From: Ypsolopha sequella
Lineage: Eukaryota > Arthropoda > Insecta > Lepidoptera > Ypsolophidae
NCBI GenBank assembly: GCA_934047225.1
Contig: OW204001.1
Coordinates: forward strand, 12,012,201 to 12,076,200
Direction of reading: 5' to 3'
DNA: 64,000 nucleotides
How positions within the stretch are numbered: position 1 is the stretch's first letter; the number at the start of each line of letters is the position of its first letter. Below are positions 37,201 through 49,200 of the stretch, piece by piece. The position numbers and the translations under genes are program-made. The notes beneath the pieces were generated by a model. It was not told the origin of the DNA, searched no databases, and saw nothing but the letters and a program-made list of their open reading frames with translations.

Positions 37201-40200
37201 ATCATACGTACGCGTCTATGCATGTGTGAAATCTGTTTTCGCTCCGTCGTCGAGTAGGCCTTCTGGTTGTATCTATTTTGTGCTTTAATCCTACGACCCA
37301 CAGGAGGGTGATGGATGGGGTGAGGAATTTGGGCTAGAGCTGGCCACTTATTTCTTTTGTTGACCGTACTCGGTCCACATTTACAGCGCATACAAGTTAA
37401 ACTTCCACGAGTTTTGAGAGTTCATTTGTTTTAAGGGGCTGCACTGTGCTAAAATTCAGTTCTGCTCTAACGCGTTTGTTTTTTGGTCTCTATCCTGCTC
37501 TAATCAGACCCCGCGCACGCAAAACTTCAGTTATTTTGAAATCGTGGCTACATTATGGCATTAACCATAACTTATTTGTGTAATAAAGATGTTTTTTTCT
37601 CGTTAGTACCTGCGTGTGTTGGTTTCGTTTCAATCGGGTTTGAAACACGGAAACTGAATCGCTTTTTTTCGTGAAATTCGTGCCTTTTTAAAAGTAATAT
37701 AAGTAATAGAAGATTGAAAGTATGTTTATTTATAAAGTGTAATTAATAATTTTCTTGAGTCAAAAAACACGCCATATTTAAAAAAAATGTTTACCTTCTA
37801 CACTGACGGAACTGAGTCCAATGCAAAACTGATGTTTAGCATTGTGGAGCCCCTTAAATAGCGCAGTCATAAAACTTTAGCGATAGTTTGGTGTCATTTC
37901 CAAAACGAGAAAAATTCGCGCGTCAAGCTTTTTGAAAACAAATAAGCTATAATAAAGCCGATTCTGAAGGTTTTAATATTAGTTTAAGTGCTGTCAAAAC
38001 TAGAAATTATTCAAAGCAATTTAACTTCTAACCCAAACAGTTAAGGACTATTTTACAATGAAGAAAATTTAGTTTTGACAGCACTAAAACTAAAATTAAA
38101 GCCTTCAGAATCGGCTATAACATATAACTAATTTTATTTGTTCTAGTCCTTAGCTTAAACAAAATCTTGTTTTTAAAAAGGTTTTTTGCCTAATTGTTAT
38201 ACTACATAATCGCTTGTAAGTATCAAATTCCTTAGTAAAAGTCCTTTAACGGGGTGTTGAAGTCATCTGAAAAGGGACGATAAAAAGGTCGGAAAAATAA
38301 TCCCTCTCCAATTAGTCCCTTCAGTTAAATTTAAAAAAGATGTTAAATATTTTTCAATAGGCTGTTGAAATTTTCCTTACTTATACTTTCTTTATGTGCT
38401 ATTCTTTACCGTTTTCAATACAAAGACGTGTTTTTGTAGCATCATTTTGGGATACCGGATTCTTTTTTAGGGTTTCATCCAAAAACGGAAACCCATGTCG
38501 ACAAGAAACTAAAAAAATATTGTAAAAAATGTAGTGACGTTATATTTTGAAAACCTTTGAAAATCATGTGAGGTTGACATCTAAAGAGAAAAAACGAGAA
38601 TTTAATGAATCAGAATATAATATAACTAGCGACCCGCCCCGGCTTTGCACTGGCATGTATTATGCATATAAACCTTCCTCTTGAATTACTTTATCTATTA
38701 AAAAAAAACGCATCAAAATCCGTTGCGTAGTTTTAAAGATCTAAGCATACATACGGACAGACAGCGGGAATTAAGCGACTTACTTTTAAACTATGTACCT
38801 ATATGTAGTGATTCCAGAGCGTGTTATCAGAACCTATACATATTTCAATATAGATATATTATTATTATAAATTTTTGTGCAGTTAGTGTTTATTTTAAGT
38901 ATTATTTATAATTTATATAGATATCCTTTTTTAAACTTTCCAGGAAGAAGTAGAATCTTCACTACGGTTGGTGCACGCCGTGGCGACGGGCGCTACAGGG
39001 AAGCTCTGCGTGACGGATCGCTATGGACGTCTCAAGGCGCCGCTACACGCATCACGGTGGGACACGGCCAGGGCACGTGCAGACCTCGCCGCCAACCTGC
39101 TGCATCAGCTGGGACTTGGCGGTGCTGGTAAGCTATCTACTGACTACCTAGCTACAGGGGCGCTCTGCGTGACGGATCGCTACGGACGTCTCAAGGCGCC
39201 GCGCCGCTACACGCATCACGAAGGGACACGGCCAGGGCACGTGCAGACCTCGCCGCCAACCTGCTGCATCAGCTGGGACTTGACGGTGCTGGTATACTAT
39301 CTACTGGCTACCTAGCTACAGGGGCGCTCTGCGTGACAGATCGCTACGGACGTCTCAAGGCGCCGCGCCGCTACACGCATCACGATGGGACACGGCCAGG
39401 GCACGTGCAGACCTCGCCGCCAACCAGCTGCATCAGCTGGGACTTGACGGTGCTGGTATACTATCTACTGGCTACCTAGCTACAGGGGCGCTCTGCGTGA
39501 CGGATCGCTACGGACGTCTCAAGGCGCCGCGCCGCTACACGCATCACGATGGGACACGGCCAGGGCACGTGCAGACCTCGCCGCCAACCTGCTGCATCAG
39601 CTGGGACTTGACGGTGCTGGTATGCTATCTACTGGCTACCTAGCTACAGGGGCGCTCTGCGTGACGGATCGCTACGGACATCTCAAGGCGCCGCGGCGCT
39701 ACACGCATCACAACGGGAGACGGCCAGGACACGTGCAGACCTCACCGCCAACCTGCTACATCAGCTGGGACTTGACGGTGCTGGTATACTATCTACTGGC
39801 TACCTAGCTACAGGGGCGCTCTGCGTGACGGATCGCTACGGACGTCTCAAGGCGCCGCGCCGCTACACGCATCACGATGGGACACAGCCAGGTCACGTGC
39901 AGACCTCGCCGCCAACCTACTGCATCAGCTGGGACTTGACGGTGCTGGTATACTATCTACTGACTACCTAGCTACAGGGGCGCTCTGCGTGACGGATCGC
40001 TACGGACGTCTCAAGGCGCCGCACCGCTACACGCATCACGATGGGACACGGCCAGGGCACGTGCAGACCTCGCCGCCAACCAGCTGCATCAGCTGGGACT
40101 TGACGGTGCTGTTAACTATCTACTAGCTACCTAGCTACAGGGGCGCTCTGCGTGACAGATCGTTATAGGGACGTCTCAGGCACCAATACATGCGTCACGG

Positions 40201-43200
40201 TGGGACACTTCCAGGGTACGTGCAGACTTCGCGCCAACCTGCTGCATCAGCTGGGACTTGACGGTGCTGTTAACTATCTACTAGCTACCTAGCTACAGGG
40301 GCGCTCTGCGTGACAGATCGTTATAGGGACATCTCAGGCACCAATACATGCGTCACGGTGGGACACGTCCAGGGTGCGTGCAGACTTCGCGCCAACCTGC
40401 TGCATCAGCTGGGACTTGACGGTGCTGTTAACTATCTACTAGCTACCTAGCTACAGGGGCGCTCTGCGTGACAGATCGTTATAGGGACATCTCAGGCACC
40501 AATACATGCGTCACGGTGGGACACGTCCAGGGTGCGTGCAGACTTCGCGCCAACCTGCTGCATCAGCTGGGACTTGACGGCGCTGGTAAGCTATATATAC
40601 AACGTGTTACAGAAAGGTGTAACTACATTTGAAGAGCTGTTCAGTCAATGGTATAGAACAGTGGCGTGCACAGAACTTTTTCCCGGAGAAGCAATGAAAA
40701 GGTCAAGTACGACAATAAAAAAAATATGAAAAAATTTAAATAACACTGAAAAAAAAAGTTTGTATGAAAATGTTCACTCTAGGGTAGGCAGTGCCTACCC
40801 TGGCTTCATACAAACGTTTTTTTTTCAAAGTGTTATTTAAATTTTTTCATATTTTTTTTTATTGTCAATCTTGACCTTATGGTTGCTTTTCCGGAAAAAA
40901 GTTCTGTGCACGCCACTGGTGTAGAACAACTTTTACTATGGAACAAACCTTGTATCCGAAAAAAATAATTAACTGTTTCATAGAAAAATGCAATGCCTCT
41001 AAGCCGAAATGTGTGGAATGGAAGATTTTTTTTTTGATATTTCAGTGTTGGCTCCATAGTAAAAGTTGTTCTATACCATTGACTAAATAAGCTCTTCAAA
41101 TATGGTTACACCTTTCTGTTACACATTGTATACATATAATTGATGTTCTAATTTACAGAAACCATACCAGAAACCAATTAAACATACGCAATTGTTTTAA
41201 TTCAAAGTTATTGAAATTATAATTCACATAAACCAATGGAAACTTTGCGATAGCAACATACACAATACATAGGTAATAAAAATAAGGTTTTGTCTTGAAC
41301 AAATAAACCAGGGTTTTGTTGAAAAACTATTGAGTGAATTTTGAATTTAAGTGAAAGTAGAAAAGGCGGGTTTTTCACAATCCGGCTACGATACCACTCT
41401 TAAGCTATTTTTACTGTTATAAATATATAATATGTATAGGTATTATTAGAGTGCATTACAAACTAGAAAATATCAATCAGAAACAAATCCAAAGACAAGA
41501 ATTTGAAAAAATTCCCCGGGCCAGGATTCGAAACTGCGACCTCTTGTTATCAAGGCAAGCGCGCTACCAATTGCGCCACCGAGGTTTCTGATTGATATTT
41601 TCTAGTTTGTAATGCACTCTAATAATATTTAGAGTATACTTAGCGATGGATTTCGCAAAATAAACATAATCTTAATATGTATAAGTATAATATAATACTT
41701 ATACAATTTATATATTATTAGTAGATTGTAAAAATTATACAAAGTGATCAATTGCACGATATTTAGGCGCACATAGTCAGTTGAAGGGTGTAATTGATCA
41801 CTTAAACCCATGTTGAATAGGTACTCTACTTTCCATCACTAATGTGAGAAAATTAAAAAAAACTTGCAATTACTTATATATTTTCAATTTTCAACCAGTT
41901 TTTGGACCCCCCTCAGTGCACGAAATGAACTCGCACTTTCTCGATTTTTTTTCAACTTACAGCATATTTTGTAAGCTTGGCCATTATCGCGCCTGATGGA
42001 AAGCGTCGATATGCGTCGATAAGACCTAAGATAAACCCAGAACTTGGGAGAGTGACAACAGGTGAGTCGTTAATTATGTCTCCAGGGACTTCCGCAAACA
42101 TCTACGGAAGTCCGTAGCGGACGAATGGCTGCTACCACGTCACGCGCCACTGCTGTAACCAAACCAACAACCCGATACGCCTATCTACTCATTTTTACTA
42201 AACCGTAAATACATTTATCTTGAGGGCAGGGTCGTAAAATGAAAGGGATTTCTGTTTCCCCTTTCAGAAGTTCTGATGGCTGTATCAAAAGGACTAGTGA
42301 TGGGAGCGAGTACGTCTGAAAGGGCGGTAGGGGCCCGCGCGTTGGCTATCAGACCCGATGGTGTGGTGAACAGTGCAGTTGCTTGGGAGCGGTATGGCAC
42401 GGGGGAACCGGTAGCTGTTGTATCGCCACAGCTTGAAAAACCACCTGATCCTGAATATCCATGGTAAGATCTTTTTGGAAAATTATCGGAACACAAACAT
42501 GGCAAAACAAAATCGTTAAGGTGATATGCGAAAGAAATACGGGTGTTTCTTTTCTATGTATCTCATAAAATACACGGAAAATTTTAATAAATTTCTGGTA
42601 TTGACTATATAATCTAGGGTTTTAAATTGGAAAACATGTTTGGATACATTTTCCTCAAAAGAAATAATTGTTGAAATGAGGTCTTCAAATACACTTTTTC
42701 TCCTAGTTTGACGAATAGGAACCATAATCAGAACTCAAACATATTTTATTAGGTGTGTTTCAACAATATCTAGAGATTTTATATTTGAAATTTTGCTAGC
42801 TAATTTAGTTTTTTTAATAAAAATATAAAACCCACTTTTTTCCCTTTTGCCCTGAATCCACCCCTCTCGCATACGCGATTTTTCGCTTGGAGTGACTGTG
42901 ACAAAAATAAAATTCGCATAGCCTCTTAAACTAAAATCGTAATGTAATTGTGGGCATACTCAAAACATGTAGGCCTAACTGCAAGACATAGTGGTTATTG
43001 CATGTCTTGATACTTTTTGCAACTCTCTAATAAAGCCAAAATCCGGTATGAGTTTTGCAAAAAGTATCAAGTACGACTAAGATTATATTTTTGTGAAAAT
43101 TCAACAACCTAATATTTTTTCTTCTCGCCTATACTTATCCAGTATGTATTTGATGTTTAAATTAATCAAAGTTTTCTTTGTATATATTTTTTATATTTTT

Positions 43201-46200
43201 ATCAATCAATCAATCAAATAATTTATTTGTGAAACATAGGTGTTTACATGCGTAGATAACAATGATATTTATTATAGTGCTCTATATTTTGCCCCAGAGG
43301 CGTACAAAAATTCACAAAAACAGGAGAATTACACAATACAAAACAGCTTTATATGATATAGGTATTGTTACAATAATACGAGTATGAAACAATAATTACA
43401 TATTATTGTTATTTATATTTTATTCATTTTTATTTCTAGGGTTCTAAAAACTAACACATATATATAGCATCGAAGCTTCGGTATTTGTTGGTCATGGACC
43501 GGGTGAAGTATCATTTTACACCGATGTGGAACCTTAGAATGAATACAAAAAACCTTCCATGACCTTTGAACATTCGTGCTGTCAAATGAAATGTCTATAT
43601 TCAAGGAACATTAATATTGTGAACGATAAATACTTCTTACATCAACAGGTACGTGTCAGCGTATGATAGTGAAACATTGCGGTCACCAAAGTTCATGTCA
43701 TCACCGACTGGAGCGACCATGGCAGGATGGTGGACGTACCCATATTATAGTTGTGAAGCCAAGCGGTGGTTGCTGTCCTATACCGTGCCTGTTTCTACCG
43801 TTCAGGGGTAAGAATAAATTGATAATTACTTTCAGTTAGACACCTAAATATCGCGCTGAAAATGATAAATTTAAAGCTGCCGAATCGAAAAATAATAAAA
43901 GTACAAGGTAATTAATCTTATACTATTTTGCAAAAAGAGCTATTTTGCAATAAATATTGTAGTTTGGCAGGTTTAAACGTTTTTGAAACTTGGTGTCTCA
44001 GTGAATACGTTATTGGCTAAACCCGATTTTAGTTTGGCCTAGGCTAAAGTGGTTCTAAATTGTCATAAAAAAAACATGATAAGGTTATATATGGCGGTCG
44101 TGCCATCTCTCTCGTGCTGAAGGATTTCCCTAAAAATAAACGAAAAACACTACTTTGTCCTAAAATTGGGTTTGGGCGATAACAAATACATGGCTTCAAG
44201 ATTTGAAGCTTCAAGATTTGAAGCTTCAAGATTTGAAGCAAGAGAAAATAAATCAGTGTTTACCTATATGATATAGGCTATATCGCTACTGGAATTGATT
44301 GGGGGCAAAAATATTCGTATACCTTTTTAACTTTAAGTACAACTCAATTACCTTAAATTATGTTTTTTTTTTTTCAGTTTAAAAGGCGTTGTTTCATTAG
44401 ACATAGATATCTCGAGTTTGGAGATAAACCAATGCGATACAGACCCACTGCTAGAAAATGACAATCAAATCTATTCATTTTACGGAACTCACAAATGTCC
44501 AAACGAAACTACTTATGTGAGTATTTTTTTTATATATATGACACCTTAATTGCTCTGCCAAGGGCAAGCGTGAAGCAACTTTTATGTAAATATTTTGACT
44601 TTTTTGTATATCGAATGAAGCCGAATATACAAAAAAGCAGCATTCAAAAAATCTAGTTCTTATTTCTGAAAAAGTATGAATGTATAGTGCGTTTCATAAA
44701 ATAGTTCCTAAACCATGGCGGTTTAGGGTAAATTATGCCCTGCTATCAGTGATAAGCGGGCGATCAAACTGAACGTGGGCTACGTTCAGTTTATAGGAGA
44801 CATAAAATTTAGTTTTATCCAATCATCTTATTTAGACGTCCTTGATACTAGTATAGGAACTATTTTATATATTCCCGTATATCGCAGCCACATCATATAA
44901 CACGCTGTACATAGGCGGGCCGGATTGAAAAACGTCACTGCATTGTAATGCGGCTAGTCATGTTCAGCTGGATTGTCATTATTGTATTACGTTCGACATT
45001 TCAAAATTTTTAAATTCTAATTTACAGAAACCAATGGAAACTTTACAAATGCAGTATACACAATACAAAGGTAATAAGGTTTTGTTAAATAACTATTGAA
45101 TAAATTTTGAATTGAAGTGTTCTGTTTCGATTAATTAGAAAAAAGTGGATATTTCACAATCCAACTGCGATACCGCTCTTAATTTGACGCTCTGTTTGAC
45201 CAAACCATTGCACCGTTTTGTATGTGGGCGCAACGTTACTAAGCCGCTTTGAAGAAGGCGAAGTGCTCATACAATGCAGCGTACTTTATTTCAGCCGGAT
45301 TTCAATGGCAACGTGAGGTTGCTGCATTACAAAACAGCGACGTTTTTCGATCCGGCGCACCTACTTGTAATACGGCGTGTTATACGATATGGCTGTGACA
45401 TACACATCATCTTATTATAAGTCCCGAGTTCCTAATCCTCACCACGCTTTGTGTTCCTGCCCCAATTAAGACATTAAGAGCGTTTGTCCACGGTCCAGCA
45501 TGGCATCCGAAAAATCACGGACTGAAGCAACTGAAGTAGCGGCCTATGTACTTGAATGACCCTGAGGTCCACACGACATCCGACGGCGTCCAACGTCCGA
45601 TAAAATCACCTAAGGCGGTAATGTTGCTTGATCAGAAGTGCCGCTAGATCGGACCATTGAAGGGTCGTCATTTACCGGCTCCGGTATGCTCACAAAACAA
45701 ACACACAAGGACTTGGACGGTTCTGGCTACGACCGAACGTCTGTCATTTCATCGGCTATTGCTGCGAGCGAGAGCTCGATACTTTGCTCCGGAAACCGGA
45801 TTAGTGGAAAGATAGCTTCCGGCAATGCGTTCGATGGACCGTAAATGGAGCCGTAATTTACCGGACCATGGACAAAGGCATTATATAAGACTTTACTAAC
45901 TTTACTCGTTTTTTTTGCCACTTTCATGCAATGGTGGATTTTACCTATACAATTCAAAGTTTCATATCTTTTGCTCTATTACTCCATGCTGGATATAATT
46001 ATAAAAATGTATTTTTTCAGTGTGAATACAAACCGAACCGAGAAATGAATGTTAGATTTGCTGGTTGGGCGCGTGGCTCATACATCTGCCGTTGTCGTCC
46101 CGGATATTATTCTATCCATCATCCGGATGGTTTCAATGGATCACTAATAGAAAGTAAGTTTAAGTACCTTACTTTGTTTATTTTATTACTTTTGTATTTT

Positions 46201-49200
46201 CTCTTTACCGGTTTTTCAAATCGTAACTTACGATTTGTAACAATGGGGTATTTTGTTGTGGGAGGTACATCACTAAAACGTCATTCGTTTGTTTTTTTTA
46301 TTAGCTTCGAATGAAAACGAAAATCCGAATTCTTCTGTTTTCAAAAGTCAAAGATTCAATTTATTACTTAAAACTATTTAGATGTACATAATATTAAAAA
46401 ATATATATATATTGGAATTTTAGCACTGTAAGCGGGAAATCCAGGGTAAAACTTCGCTCCGATCTGGTGCGATTATTTTATGTCGATTCTGGAGGCTTTA
46501 ATTTTAGTTTTAGTGCTGTCAAAACTAAATTTCCTTCATCGCAAAATAGTCCTTAAGAGTTACGAACAGAATCTAAATTACTTTGGAATAATTTTATGTT
46601 TGACAGCACTAAAACTAAAATTAAAGCCTTCAGAATCAGCTACATTGGTGTACACCGAAATTCACTGAATAAATTAAACTTTATTCCTGAGCCCATCGTC
46701 TTGTCTTGCCCACAGTTTCCTATCAAGAATACGAAGAAAACAATTTAGGTAGCTGGAGTGAGCCGTATGAATGCCAGAAATGCCAACCAGGCTGCGAAAC
46801 TTGTCGGGGGCCGGAGCCCTGCCTTGCTACTTACAACTGGTCATTTCGGTAAGTTGCACACTTATTTAGATACATACACCCGACCCTACAAGCTCCTCGT
46901 TAGCATACTTAATTCAATAACTAAAATTTTAGTTTGTTAAGCATAATTTTTATATTATTAGCATTTGTTGATATGCAAAAGAGGCATCACATTGTGTCCC
47001 CTGTTGCATACATGCATACTTTGATTAATTTAGTTAAGATGCAGTATAACCACAATGCGGTTGGATCCACAAATACAGGTCCAGCGAGCCTATCTTCTTG
47101 AATCAGTCGAGTAAGGGTTTTACGAATCTTCACTTAATTAATCAAAGCGTGCATATTATTATGTCCCTTAGCTACTGATCTACAAAACAGCAAAATATAT
47201 GCCATAGTGAAAGGGCATGCAAACATGAACTTATTAACTTTGCTTTGTGCTTAGCCCCAGATACAGTAAATAAAGACAGTTTTACATGTTGAAGGACAGA
47301 GATTGCCTCCATACAAGTTGTGTTGTGACTACTTGTGACACATGGTAGTAGAGAGGAAATCAAATCAATATAATTATGTCCCCAATCATATTATTATGTC
47401 CCTTAGCTACTGATCTACAAAACAGCAAAATATATGCCATAGTGAAAGGGCATGCAAACATGAACTTGTTAACTTTGCTTTGTGCTTAGCCCCAGATACA
47501 GTAAATAAAGACAGTTTTACACGTTGAAGGACAGAGATTGCCTTCATACAAGTTGTGTTGTGAGTTGTGACATATGGTAGTAGAGAGGAAATCACGGAAG
47601 AAAACATACATTTGGGCCCATTAGGTTGACAGTAGATCTCGTTTGAATGTTCACTTTGTGACACAATAAACAACACTTGTACTGGTTTGTAGAGAAATCT
47701 TGACGCTGCTAGCCGTTATGGCACAATTCTACAGCAGCATCTCTGTCCTTCAATGTGTTAAACATTGTAAATAAACTCTGACCATATAATTGAATAAATA
47801 TTTATTGAATAATAATTGAATAATTATTTAAAGCATATTTGTGTTTCTTATTTTAAACAGATTATAAATATAATTAAGAAAATATAAATTATCTTCGAGA
47901 TATATTTCAACTAACTTGTGGTAGTCCTCAGTCGATCGACTTTATATAAAATACTTTATAAGTTTATAATCTGTTTAAAATGACTATATAATTATAATAG
48001 CACAATGGTTAAGATTTACTCTCAACCGTGTGATTCTCAATAACAATTGATTTACGATTACATTAAAATGGCACGATTGTGTCTAAAGAAATTCTTCATC
48101 TTGAATTAAAACACTTGTACTTGTAGTTTCACTTTATTTATATTAACTCCCAACCGGTTTCTGATTTTACTCCATTTTCGGATTTAATCCAAAAATGGAG
48201 TAAAATCCGAAACCGGTTGGGAGTTAATATAAATAAAGTGAAACTACAAGTACAAGTGTTTTAATTCAAGATGTGTTTCAAGTTCCACGAAGTGCCGACA
48301 ATCGCAAGTATAAATTTTGTTAAAGAAATTCTGTCAGTTACAACACAAAAACCAAACAATAACTTTGTAACATAGGTACTCTTTTCCAATATTTCAGGAT
48401 ATCACTGCTGGTGATATCAGTGAGCTGTGCGGTGCTAACTGTGGGTCTGGCTCTGTACACCCGTCACCACCGAAGAGTGAAGGTGTTCCGAGTCGCCAGC
48501 CCGGTGTTCCTTACCATCACTCTGGTTGGCTGTGCCATTATGTATATGGAGGTAAGATATTTCTAGCATTTTCTTTATATTGAGCTCTCTCGGTTTAAGA
48601 GGCTGTGATTGGTCAATGAGCATGTTGAATGCAACAATTGTTTGTCAATTATGACAAAATATTATAGTAAGTTATATACACTACTATGACTTACAATCCC
48701 TCCATGCTTCAGAAAGCATCTAAAGCCTGGGTCCCGGCTGTTATCAAATGGTTATTAGTTAACGGTATGGCAGCTTGAAAGATTCTGGCATCAGGTTGGC
48801 TTCCGCCACATGATAAGAAATATGTTGGTGTTGATTCAGTGTAACACAACTTAACTTATTTGACAGGACTAGCCTTATTTTGAGTGTCCTGTCTTTGTCT
48901 TTTCAATAGAGAAAAAAAAGACAGAACACTCAAATTAAGTTTAATCCTGTCAAATAAGTTCCACCGAAACAACACTAATGACAATGTAGATGTTAATTTC
49001 TATCTTACACTATTTGATTGTGCTATTTTTTATTTCAGATTTAGGCAAACATCTCCAGCTCCCAAAAAAATATTACTCCAAGTAATAATAAATAATAATT
49101 TCAGATGGCAGCCATATTCCCAGTACTTGACCGCTACTCCTGTATCGCCACAAAGTGGACGCGACACATGGGGTTTTGCATCACTTACACTGCTCTACTT

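Larger units (their letters stand above)
46849..48397. other. Intron with direct duplication and hairpin
   Basis: See the entries at 47156-47595 and 48103-48270. The rest is AT-rich and unassigned. Confidence 0.4.

Noticed and set aside
38968..39807. Frames reading [20 protein letters not shown] as alternative receptor exons
   Set aside because: The 5-base insertion moves the second half out of frame and the exit phase would not match exon 3, so I treat them as decayed copies.
38944..40600. CRISPR-like array
   Set aside because: Repeat length, eukaryotic context and exon origin rule it out.
41513..41584. Functional tRNA-Ser
   Set aside because: No long variable arm, mismatched T stem, and location inside a retroposon.
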